From Burkholderiaceae bacterium (GTDB lineage Bacteria > Pseudomonadota > Gammaproteobacteria > Burkholderiales > Burkholderiaceae_E): 32,125 nt of DNA. Location: the NCBI GenBank assembly GCA_016710525.1, contig JADJVQ010000076.1, positions 1 through 32,125 of the forward strand, in the 5' to 3' direction. The notes beneath the pieces were generated by a model. The model was not told where the DNA came from. It saw nothing but the letters and a program-made list of their open reading frames with translations, and did not search any database. Position 1 is the stretch's first letter. Each line of letters starts with the position of its first letter. Both the position numbers and the translations under genes were made by a program. Shown here one piece after another: positions 24,971-32,125 of the stretch.

Positions 24971-25987
24971 TCAGGAATCGAGCGGCAGTATCACATCACT
25001 GCGCTTGCGCCGGCCGAGTCGCCCCGCCATGGTGTCGAGGAATCGCGCCAGGCCACCGGTCCGCCCGTCGCCGCCCGGCTCGCCGCCCTGACCGTCGCCG
25101 CCCACATTGCGCAGCGCCTTTTGCAGCGCGAAAACGCTTTGCGGACGCTCCATCGGATCCATCTTCAGGCACCAGCCCACCGTTTCGATCAGCGCGTCAG
25201 AGTAGTGTCCTTTCAGGCCCGCATAGAGCTCGGGCATGCGGTCGTTGAGCTGGCGCTGGTCGGCGGCCTGGGGTGGCGCGCCCATCATGCAGGCGAACAT
25301 GCTGGCACCGACTCCGTAGACGTCGGTCCAGGGGCCGAGCTGCTGCGCCTTGCGATACAGCTCGGGGCCGGCAAACCCGGGGGTGTACATCGGGAACAGC
25401 TTGGGCGCGTCCTGAGACAGCGTCTGGCGCGCGGCGCCGAAGTCCAGCAGCATCGGCGAGCCGTCGCTGCGCAAGTAGACGTTGGCCGGCTTCAGGTCGA
25501 GGTGCAGCAGCCGGTTCGCGTGAACCTCGCGCAGGCCGTTCATCACCAGATGAAAGACCCGCCGGATATGGCGCTCGGCGATCACCACCTTGGTCTCGCG
25601 GCCGCGCCGGCGCAGGATCAGCTCCTGCAGGGTGCGGCCCTGCTCGAAGGCCATCACCATGTAGACGGTTTCGTTGGCCCGAAAGAAGTTCATCACGCGG
25701 ACCACGTTCGGGTGCAGGATGCGCGCCAGCGCCCGGCCTTCTTCGAAGAAGCACTTCAGGCCGTTGCGATAGGTGTTCAGGTGTTCCGGCGTGATCACCG
25801 GCACCAGTTCGCCCGCCTTGCGCTTGACCAGGGTGCTGGGCAGGTACTCCTTGACGGCGTACTGAGTGCCCTCGGCATCCTGCGCCAGGTAGACAATGGA
25901 AAATCCACCGCTGGCGATCTTATTTAGAATCCGATAGCCGCCCAGTTCCAGGCCATCCGGCAACGGTGCATTGGTTTGAGCGGCCAT
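24971..25987 (-). CDS. Hanks-type serine/threonine protein kinase
   Basis: A 338-residue soluble kinase. It has a glycine loop ASGGFSIVY (25-33), catalytic lysine K46 in YAVKEYLP, catalytic loop HLDLKPANV (D164, N169; HLD instead of HRD), DFG at 182-184 and an APE-like FAGPELY (206-211). The C-terminal 45 residues are Gly-rich and then basic, with no transmembrane helix or sensor domain. It is the first gene of the kinase-PP2C-rph-rdgB-hemW cluster and diverges from yicC with about 85 bases between. Confidence 0.92.
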   Translation of the reverse strand: MAAQTNAPLPDGLELGGYRILNKIASGGFSIVYLAQDAEGTQYAVKEYLPSTLVKRKAGELVPVITPEHLNTYRNGLKCFFEEGRALARILHPNVVRVMNFFRANETVYMVMAFEQGRTLQELILRRRGRETKVVIAERHIRRVFHLVMNGLREVHANRLLHLDLKPANVYLRSDGSPMLLDFGAARQTLSQDAPKLFPMYTPGFAGPELYRKAQQLGPWTDVYGVGASMFACMMGAPPQAADQRQLNDRMPELYAGLKGHYSDALIETVGWCLKMDPMERPQSVFALQKALRNVGGDGQGGEPGGDGRTGGLARFLDTMAGRLGRRKRSDVILPLDS

Positions 25988-26071
25988 CGTCCCGTGATTG
26001 TTCCTGTGTGCAGCGGCGGGCGTGGCGACACGGCCCGATCACTCTGTCTGTTACCAACCTGGCGAGATCCC

Positions 26072-26983
26072 TTGAGCAAATCCCAACCGATCCAGAGCAT
26101 GACCGGCTACGCGTCGGTCACCCGTGAATTCGACACCGGCCGGCTCCAGCTGGAGCTGCGCAGCGTCAATTCGCGCTTCCTGGACATCAATTTTCGCATT
26201 CCGGACGACCTTCGTGCAGTTGAATCCGGATTGCGGGAGATGCTCACCTCGGGCACAACCCGCGGCAAAGTCGAGTGTCGCATTTCCGTGCCTCGACCGG
26301 CCGTTGAGGACCGACAGCCGGTGATCGATCGCGGACTGCTGGCGCAGCTTGTCGCCGTGGCCGACGAAGTCCGTGGCGCGGCGCCCGGCGCGCAGCCGCT
26401 GACGGTGGCCGACCTGATGCGCTGGCCCGGGGTGATAGCCGAGCCCAGCGTCGATCCCGAGTCCCTGCAGCGCGAGGTGCTGGCCGCCGGCAAGCGCGCA
26501 CTGACCGAGTTCGTCGCCAGCCGCCAGCGCGAGGGCGCCCGGCTCGCGCAGGGCATCCTGGAACGTTGTCAGCGCATGCGCGAGCTGGTCAGGCAGCTCG
26601 AGGTCGAGACGCCCGCCCTGCTCGCCGCCTTCGAGGCCCGGCTGGTCGAGCGGCTGCGTGCGGCGCTGATCAACGCCGCCACCGGCACCTCGCTGCCGCT
26701 CGACGAGGCCATGGACCGGGTCCGCCAGGAGGTGGTGCTGCACGGCATGCGCATCGACGTGGCCGAAGAACTGTCGCGCCTGGCCGTGCACCTGGACGAG
26801 CTCGAGCGCATCCTGCAGGCCGGTGGCGCGGTCGGCAAGCGGCTCGATTTCCTGATGCAGGAACTCAATCGCGAAGCCAACACGCTGGGCTCCAAGGGCG
26901 CCAATGTCGACCTGGCCAATGCCGCGATCGAACTGAAGCTGCTGATCGAGCAGATCCGGGAACAGGTGCAAAACCTGGAGTGA
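26072..26983 (+). CDS. yicC: YicC family endoribonuclease
   Basis: About 303 residues. The family start SMTGYASVTREF, the block VNSRFLDINFRIPDDLR, and the C-terminal DUF1732 region (VVLHGMRIDVAEELSRLAVHL, then GKRLDFLMQELNREANTLGSK) are all present. YicC proteins are reported to cleave RNA. The TTG at 26072 behind GCGAG is preferred because it leaves a short normal N-terminus; the ATG at 26099 (294 residues) is possible. In many proteobacteria gmk and rpoZ follow; here a toxin-antitoxin pair does. Confidence 0.88.
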   Translation: MSKSQPIQSMTGYASVTREFDTGRLQLELRSVNSRFLDINFRIPDDLRAVESGLREMLTSGTTRGKVECRISVPRPAVEDRQPVIDRGLLAQLVAVADEVRGAAPGAQPLTVADLMRWPGVIAEPSVDPESLQREVLAAGKRALTEFVASRQREGARLAQGILERCQRMRELVRQLEVETPALLAAFEARLVERLRAALINAATGTSLPLDEAMDRVRQEVVLHGMRIDVAEELSRLAVHLDELERILQAGGAVGKRLDFLMQELNREANTLGSKGANVDLANAAIELKLLIEQIREQVQNLE

Positions 26984-27005
26984 GGCCCGATTTCTTACTG
27001 CTATA

Positions 27006-27015
27006 GTATCGATAC
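27006..27015. promoter_or_regulatory. Palindrome in the toxin-antitoxin promoter
   Basis: GTATCGATAC is a perfect 10-base palindrome just after a TATAGT -10-like hexamer, 15 bases before the antitoxin ATG. It could be the antitoxin's operator. A GAGG site lies between it and the ATG. Confidence 0.5.
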
Positions 27016-27030
27016 AACCGAGGTACGAAA

Positions 27031-27243
27031 ATGACCGCAACCGCCACCTTGTCCAGCAAGTTCCAGATCTCCATTCCCAAAGCCGTGCGTGAGGAGCAGC
27101 ACTGGCATGCCGGACAGGAGTTCGTATTCATTCCCAAGGGCAAAGGCGTTCTGGTGATGCCGGTGCCCGAATTGAAGCAGTTGGCCGGCATCGCCAAAGG
27201 TGCCCGCACGGACGGCTACCGCGACCGCAAAGACCGCTACTGA
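27031..27243 (+). CDS. AbrB-type antitoxin (VapB-like)
   Basis: A 70-residue protein with an N-terminal swapped-hairpin AbrB fold (TLSSKFQISIPKAVREEQHW, then GQEFVFIPKG) and a C-terminal tail rich in Arg, Lys and Asp that probably wraps the toxin. Its TGA shares one base with the toxin ATG (TGATG). It would neutralise the PIN toxin and repress the operon. Confidence 0.88.
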   Translation: MTATATLSSKFQISIPKAVREEQHWHAGQEFVFIPKGKGVLVMPVPELKQLAGIAKGARTDGYRDRKDRY

Positions 27244-27632
27244 TGGCGGCTTCGATGCGCGTGGTCGACCCGTCGGCTTGGATTGAATGGCTCACGGACA
27301 GCGCGCTCGGCAAACGACTGGGCAAGCAGTTCCCTGACAAGCCACAGTGCATCGTTCCTACTATCGTGCAGCTTGAACTGTCGAAATGGCTGATGCGCGA
27401 GGTCGGCGAAGAGCAAGCCGACCAGGTGGTCGCCTACACCCTCAAGTGCGCCGTCGTGCCGATGGACACCGCCATCGCACTGCTCGCCGCGAATCTGCAT
27501 CGAGAGCACAAGCTGGCCACCGCCGATGCCATCGTCTATGCCACGGCCCTGCACCAGAAGGCAGATCTACTGACCTGCGACGCTCATTTCCAGGGCCTTC
27601 CGGACGTGGTGCTGCTGTCAAAAACGGCTTAG
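27243..27632 (+). CDS. PIN-domain ribonuclease toxin (VapC-like)
   Basis: A 129-residue protein with the acidic metal-binding residues of PIN domains: D9 in VVDPSAWIEWL, E45 in QLELSKWL, D95 in ATADAIVYATA and D113 in LTCDAHF. VapC toxins cut specific tRNAs or rRNA. The start overlaps the antitoxin stop; the ATG at 27255 is an alternative. All catalytic residues are present, so it looks functional. It ends 46 bases before the convergent BON gene's stop. Confidence 0.9.
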   Translation: MAASMRVVDPSAWIEWLTDSALGKRLGKQFPDKPQCIVPTIVQLELSKWLMREVGEEQADQVVAYTLKCAVVPMDTAIALLAANLHREHKLATADAIVYATALHQKADLLTCDAHFQGLPDVVLLSKTA

Positions 27633-27678
27633 GTCCGAGTCCGGAAACCGCGCTCGACGCCCCCGCCTTCTGGCGCGC

Positions 27679-28191
27679 TTAGGGCTTGACGACGACGGCC
27701 AGCTGATTGTCGATCGACGACACCCCGTCCACCGCGCGGGCAATCGACTCCGCGCGATCGGCGGCGGCCCGATCCGGCGCCGATCCGCGCAGAGCCACCC
27801 GGCCGCCTTGCGTGTCGACCGTGATGACCAGTCCGCTCAAGGACGGCTCCGAGCCCAGCCGCGATTTGATTTTGGACGTGATGACCGCGTCCTTGACCTT
27901 GTCGGCGGCTGCCTCTGCCACGTTGACGGTGGCCTGCTTGGCTTCGCCGACCTTGTTCGACGCACCCTGGGCCGCGTCGGCGCCGGCCTGCTTGGCATCG
28001 CGGGCCGCCTCGCGCACCTCGGCCTTGATCTCCTCGGTCTTCTGTTCGACCTTGGCGATCGTGTCGTCGACTTTCTGACCCGCAGTCCGGGAGTCGCCCG
28101 ACCGATCGAAGGCCGCGATCGAAGCCGCGGCTGCCATGGCCACGATAAGGCCGGCAATCCGGGGCCAGGTCGTTTGAAAGGTCGAATTCAT
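27679..28191 (-). CDS. BON-domain protein with amphipathic helical repeats
   Basis: A 170-residue exported or membrane-anchored protein. A hydrophobic segment (about 10-28) is followed by a long Ala/Lys/Glu-rich helical region (about 35-100) and a C-terminal BON domain (about 100-170; VITSKIKSRL, VDTQGGRVALRGSAPD and SIDNQLAV). BON proteins such as OsmY are periplasmic and linked to envelope stress. The ATG at 28191 overlaps the stop of the metallopeptidase gene (ATGA), which decides this start over longer ones. Confidence 0.85.
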   Translation of the reverse strand: MNSTFQTTWPRIAGLIVAMAAAASIAAFDRSGDSRTAGQKVDDTIAKVEQKTEEIKAEVREAARDAKQAGADAAQGASNKVGEAKQATVNVAEAAADKVKDAVITSKIKSRLGSEPSLSGLVITVDTQGGRVALRGSAPDRAAADRAESIARAVDGVSSIDNQLAVVVKP

Positions 28192-29462
28192 CGTGCGTAC
28201 CCCAACGGGAGGCTGCCTGAGCAACCGATGTCCGCACGATAGTCGTCGCCAGGCTGCCTGCCGATCAGCCACACGCGCGTCGCGCTGTCGGACGGCGCCG
28301 ACAGCCGGCGAGGGGGCGCCTCACCAGGCGGGCTCGCCCGGCAGGCGCCGATCACCCGGTGAACGAAGTGGAGCTTGCGCACCGCGGCCGCCGACAGCAC
28401 GAACGGATAAAAATCCGGCGCGCCCATGCCTCGCGACAGTTCGTTGATCACGGCGGTCAGTTCGATCCACGGATTGAGCAGTGCCAGGAAGGTCTCGGGA
28501 TGATCATCGCCCGACCCGTCCAGGTCCTGGACGGTGAATCCGTCGCGGTCGGCTTCGATGCGATCGCCTTCGAGTCCGAAGCTGCGGGCGGTGTCGAGCG
28601 TGTCGATCACATGCAGGTAGTGCGCCCAGGTCTCGGCCCAGTCCTCCCAGGGATGGCAGCTGGCATAGGCGCTCACATGCTGCGTCTGCCACCGCGCCGG
28701 CGGTCCGCAGCGGTAATGCCGCTCGAGCGCACCGCGGTAGTCCAGGCGTTCGTCGCCAAACAGGGCGCGCCAGGGTTCGAGCCACTCACCCGGTTCGACC
28801 AGCCGCTCCCAGTAGTAGTGCCCGCTCTCGTGCCGCAGATGGCCCAGCACCGTGCGATACGGCTCACGCAGATCGGCGCGCCGACGTTCGCGCGTGGAAT
28901 CGTCGGCTTCTTCGACATCGATCGTGATCACCCCGCCCGAGTGGCCGGTCACGATCGGCGCGGCGCCGCGCGCGGCGCGCAGCAGGTCGATCGCCAGGCC
29001 GGACTGCGGATCATCGAGCGTCCTGGCGCGCACCGGCAAACCCAGGGCGATCAGCGACGAAACCAGGCGCCGCTTGGCCAGTTCGATGCGCCCCCACCAG
29101 CGGGCGTTCTCGTCGATCGACAGATCGGGCAGGGTCCGGGTCAAGCGGCAGCAGCGGCACTGGCCGCATTGCAGCCCGATCGGATCGTCATCGGCGATCA
29201 GCCAGTTGCAGGCGGCCGCGGTCTCGAGGTTCGCGCAACGGCGATACCGCCTATGGGACGAGGCCGGGCCGATCGAGGCCCATTCGCCGTCCTCGCCCAG
29301 CTTCTCGAGCGGCAGCAGCTCGGTCAGCTCGGGGTCATAGTCCAGCGCCGTGCCGCAGGCCAGGCACACGCTGTTTCGAAAGAAAACGCGGCGCCCGCAG
29401 TGGCACAGGAATGCGCGCGGCGTGGTCGGCACGCGCGGCGAGTCCGAATCAGGGGTATTCAC
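28188..29462 (-). CDS. Putative zinc-binding metallopeptidase (DUF2248 / COG4307 type)
   Basis: The 424-residue protein opens with a zinc-ribbon-like segment (FLCHCGRRVFF, then CLACG) and has a second cysteine cluster near 99-105 (CGQCRCC). A central HESGHYYW (211-218) fits a gluzincin-like H-E-x-x-H zinc site. WEDWAETWAHYLHVIDTL, near residues 282-299, is conserved in this uncharacterised family. No signal peptide is visible. The start is a GTG at 29462 without a strong ribosome site. It overlaps the BON gene by four bases and follows pssA by 46. The substrate is unknown. Confidence 0.8.
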   Translation of the reverse strand: MNTPDSDSPRVPTTPRAFLCHCGRRVFFRNSVCLACGTALDYDPELTELLPLEKLGEDGEWASIGPASSHRRYRRCANLETAAACNWLIADDDPIGLQCGQCRCCRLTRTLPDLSIDENARWWGRIELAKRRLVSSLIALGLPVRARTLDDPQSGLAIDLLRAARGAAPIVTGHSGGVITIDVEEADDSTRERRRADLREPYRTVLGHLRHESGHYYWERLVEPGEWLEPWRALFGDERLDYRGALERHYRCGPPARWQTQHVSAYASCHPWEDWAETWAHYLHVIDTLDTARSFGLEGDRIEADRDGFTVQDLDGSGDDHPETFLALLNPWIELTAVINELSRGMGAPDFYPFVLSAAAVRKLHFVHRVIGACRASPPGEAPPRRLSAPSDSATRVWLIGRQPGDDYRADIGCSGSLPLGYAR

Positions 29463-29508
29463 GACACCGCCGGTCCATCGGGGTTCGCACGCCAGGATCG
29501 ACCCGACA

Positions 29509-30126
29509 CTACGGCTTGGGGATCCGGATGCGGCTGATCATCAGGCATCCGGACAGCGCGAAGATCAGCACCAGCGGGTGCAGGGTGAAGCCGGCCAGGC
29601 TGACCGCGCCGAACCACAGGCGATCGCCCAGCGCCCCCTGCCAGGCGGCCACCCCCATGACGGCGACGAGCACGATGGAGGTGGGGATCGGCGTGCCCTC
29701 GAAATACCGCACCTTGTCGCCGCCCTCGGAGAGCTGCTCCGCGGTGACGTTGTAGCGCGCCAGGCGCGACACGCCGCAGCTGACGAAGAACACCAGCGCA
29801 ATCCGATCGTACAGCCCTTGCATGCCGCAGCCATAGGCGATGGCCGCGGGGGCCACGCCGAACGAGATCACGTCGGCCAGCGAATCGAGCTCGCGGCCCA
29901 GCACCGAACTTTGCTGGCGCCAGCGTGCGATGCTGCCGTCGAGCACATCGAACACCAGCGCCACCGGGATCAGGCCGCAGGCGAAGTAGACGTGCAGGCG
30001 GTTGCCGGTCTGCAGATACGACATCACCGAAAACAGCGCGCCCATCCCGCAAAAGGCGTTGGCCAGCGTGAACCAGTCGGCGAGATGGAACTCGCGGATC
30101 ATCGAGAAGGGTTTGGGTCGGTTCAT
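29509..30126 (-). CDS. pssA: CDP-diacylglycerol-serine O-phosphatidyltransferase
   Basis: A 205-residue membrane enzyme of the CDP-alcohol phosphatidyltransferase family, making phosphatidylserine, the precursor of phosphatidylethanolamine. The family motif D-x2-D-G-x2-A-R-x8-G-x3-D-x3-D is complete (D60, D63, G64, A67, R68, G77, D81, D85), with several hydrophobic helices around it. The ATG at 30126 begins at the usual place (MNRPKPFSM); an ATG nine codons upstream at 30153 is an alternative. It lies between the asmA-like gene and the metallopeptidase gene. Confidence 0.92.
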   Translation of the reverse strand: MNRPKPFSMIREFHLADWFTLANAFCGMGALFSVMSYLQTGNRLHVYFACGLIPVALVFDVLDGSIARWRQQSSVLGRELDSLADVISFGVAPAAIAYGCGMQGLYDRIALVFFVSCGVSRLARYNVTAEQLSEGGDKVRYFEGTPIPTSIVLVAVMGVAAWQGALGDRLWFGAVSLAGFTLHPLVLIFALSGCLMISRIRIPKP

Positions 30127-30180
30127 GGCCGGAGCATATGTCAGCGCGGCCATCGCGGTCGATTCGATCTCACTGGCCGC

Positions 30181-32125
30181 TCATCCCGGCGACGTCGCGC
30201 AGGGGTCGGCCGACGCGCCGGACCCCGGATCGATCAGCAGCAGCAGGGCCGCCGCCGGAGTCGCGATCGCTCCCAGCGCGGCGGCGCCCAGCAGCTTGGC
30301 CGCCAGTCCCGCGCCCTGGATGGCGACTTTGGGCGCGCCGAGAGTGCCCTCGACGCTCAGCGGGGTGCGCAGCGACAGCGGCGAAAAGTCCTTGGGTTTG
30401 ACGGCGACCCGCAAGGCCAGGGATTCGTCCTTCAGATTGACCCGGCCGGCAACGAACATCGTGCTGTCCCGGCTGTCCAAGACGGCCTGGCGCAGCCGAA
30501 CCATGCCCCCCTGGCTGACCAGGTGCACGCGGGCACAGCGCAGCGGCAGCGGCGGCTCGGTCGCCTCGCACCCACACGCCCAGGGCTTGGGCGAGATCGA
30601 GTCCGGCCAGCTCCGTGACCAGGTGGGACAAAGTGCCTGCGCCCAGCGCGAAGCGGGCCTGGCCGTCGATCGAGCCGAGGATTTCCGCGGTCGAGCGTCC
30701 GGTACCGGCCACGCGGATCGTGCCGCTGAGTTCACCCGTCAGATAAGCACGCACCGGTTGCGCCCCTCCTCGACGCGCCGCATCGCGCTGCTGGCGCAGT
30801 TCGCGGGCGCCTGACCGGCTCCCGCCCGCCGCACCCGGTGCTTCGAGCGCCCGAATCCAGCCGGCCACATCGATCTTGGCGAACCGCAGATCGGCCGCCC
30901 AGCGGGCGGGCTGCTGGCGCGCTTCGAGCCGGGTCGAGCCGCTGATCCGCCCCCCGGCGACGCTTGCCTCGACACCCTGCATTCGAAGCACACCCTGCTC
31001 GAGCAGCACATGGGCCCGCAACGCCTGCAAGGGCGCGATCGCGGCGCTGCCCAGATCGAGCTTCGTCGATGGCTACCTGGACGTCGGCGTCCATGGAACC
31101 TGGGAGGGCAGATCGAACGCCCGCGACGGAAGCACCCGTCCGGCTGCGCGGCCCTGGGGCACGGCCGGCGCGGTCCGCGGCACAGCGGCAGCGGCAGCGG
31201 CAGCAGTGCGTGGCGCGGCCGGAGCGGTGCGTGGCGCGGCGACAGCGCCGGCCGGCGCCGCGGCGCCGCGACGGGCGGCAGGCCGACGGCCGGGCCGAGG
31301 TCGGCCAGCGCCAGGCGTGAACCGCCGAGACGCCCGCTCAGACGCGGCGGATCGAGGCGCTGATCGAAGCGAAATTCGCCTGCGACCAGGCTGCGGCCAA
31401 TGGCAGCGCGGGTCACCCGCAAGTCCCACAGGCCGGTGACGTGACTCAGGTGGCCCTGGAGGTCGAATGGCCCGGTCGCTGGCAGGGTCAGGCCCAGCGC
31501 CTGGCCGGCCGAGGCCAGCGAAGGGCCGCGCAGGCGCACTTCGCCATCGAGCCGTCGGTCGCCCAGCAGCGCCGCGGCCCGGCCATCGAAAGACACCGTG
31601 GCCGCACCCGCGGTACCGGCCACCTCGAGCCGCAAGCCAGGCGATTCGGCGCTCGCCGACAGGTCGCGCAGCAACGGCAGGGCGCCCTCGGTCCGCACCT
31701 GGAGATCCAGTGGCAAGGCCCGGTAGCGACCGGCGACCGATGCCACGTACCCGTCGTCCGGGCCGGCGGCCCCGGCCCGCTCATCGCGCCCCTGCAATTC
31801 GATGAGCAGCGCGGTGTCGAGCACCCGGTCATCGACGACGATCCGGCCGCTGGCCACCCGCAGCGAGCCCAAGCGCGGCAGGGCCTTCCATGGTTCGCCC
31901 CGGTCGATGGCCGCGGCCGCTCGCTTGCCGGCCGAACCCAATTGCCAGCTGGCCCGGCCATCGGGCAGACGGGTCAGCAACGCATCGATCGACCCCAGCC
32001 GCACCGACTGCAGCCGCAATGTATCGCCCCGCCACCAGCGCCAGAGGTCGGTCCAGGACCACGCCAGCGCCACTTCGCGCCCGCGCAACAGGTGCGCCCC
32101 CGCGACGCCGCCGCCGGAACCAACC
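30181..32125 (-). pseudogene. AsmA-family protein, several frameshifts, partial at right edge
   Basis: Coding similarity runs leftward from beyond the window edge. The first part (LAWSWTDLWRWWRGDTLRL to SRLALADLGPAVG) is in one frame. It changes in the Ala/Pro-rich linker (about 31150-31290) to a frame with GRVLPSRAFDLPS. It changes near 31095 to MDADVQVAID, near 31062 to LDLGSAAIAPLQALRAHVLL, and near 30559 to EPPLPLRCARVHLVSQGG, which reaches TGA at 30181. AsmA/YhdP-type proteins are large envelope proteins thought to help move phospholipids between membranes, fitting the neighbour pssA. Four shifts in 750 bases with motifs otherwise intact point to recent decay or to sequence errors in a repetitive G+C-rich stretch. 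Confidence 0.78.
31184..31240. repeat. Short tandem repeats in the asmA linker
   Basis: Tandem GCGGCA units (31184-31205) are followed by two copies of GTGCGTGGCGCGGC (31206-31219 and 31227-31240), spaced 21 bases, that is seven codons. They encode the Ala/Pro-rich linker and could promote slippage or read errors. Confidence 0.7.

Noticed and set aside
21195..25091. A 1298-codon open frame on the plus strand
   Set aside because: It lies antisense to hemW, rdgB, rph, PP2C and most of the kinase gene, all of which have clear motifs; in G+C-rich DNA the opposite frame stays open by codon bias.
29350..30618. Plus-strand frame opposite pssA
   Set aside because: The complete CDP-alcohol phosphatidyltransferase motif is on the minus strand.
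1..32125. CRISPR array, tRNA, rRNA or prophage
   Set aside because: No regularly spaced direct repeats, no cloverleaf-type sequence with recognizable T-arm, no rRNA-like stretch and no phage structural or integrase genes were seen.

Overview
The window is a G+C-rich chromosomal segment of a betaproteobacterium, most likely order Burkholderiales. The evidence is a Bug-type (TctC) solute receptor, the order glnA - DUF4124 gene - glnL(ntrB) - glnG(ntrC), and a leftward kinase - PP2C - rph - rdgB - hemW cluster divergent from yicC. No rRNA, tRNA or CRISPR array was seen. The genus cannot be told from the sequence alone.

Left third (1-7300), the most interesting part. A MarR-type regulator gene (1941-2411, +) lies between two leftward operons. 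One encodes a cytochrome b-like membrane protein and a molybdopterin oxidoreductase whose N-terminus is itself a 16-cysteine ferredoxin domain (1-1745). The other encodes a TctC/Bug periplasmic receptor, an acyl-CoA carboxyltransferase and an NDP-forming acyl-CoA synthetase in beta-alpha domain order (2393-7169). Both operons have the same promoter layout: TTGACT, 17 bases, then TACATT or TACCTT. The -35 hexamer in each lies inside a palindrome of the type TTTAGTCAACC...ACTAA. I infer one MarR regulon that joins uptake of an organic acid, its CoA activation, a carboxyl transfer and a quinone-linked molybdoenzyme step. The substrate is unknown.

Middle (7500-15100). This holds a CBS-pair protein, a soluble RsbRD_N histidine kinase, a DUF2177 membrane protein, a truncated cupin gene whose remnant runs into a PlsC-like acyltransferase gene, a 766-residue double acyl-CoA dehydrogenase, an amber-interrupted small frame, a secreted FKBP isomerase and an IS30 transposase remnant. 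Several of these mark past deletions or insertions.

Nitrogen control and housekeeping (15100-26990). Present are xthA; ntrC with an unusual Gly/Ser/Pro-rich insert; ntrB; a DUF4124 protein; and glnA with a candidate sigma54 promoter and two upstream NtrC-type sites. Beyond lies the leftward operon of a Hanks-type kinase, a PP2C phosphatase, rph, rdgB (frameshifted here) and hemW, divergent from yicC.

Right end (27000-32125). A vapBC-like toxin-antitoxin pair follows yicC. A leftward group then reads asmA-like gene (four apparent frameshifts, cut by the window edge), pssA, a putative zinc metallopeptidase and a BON-domain protein. The clustered frameshifts in asmA and the one in rdgB could be decay or sequencing error; reads are needed to decide.
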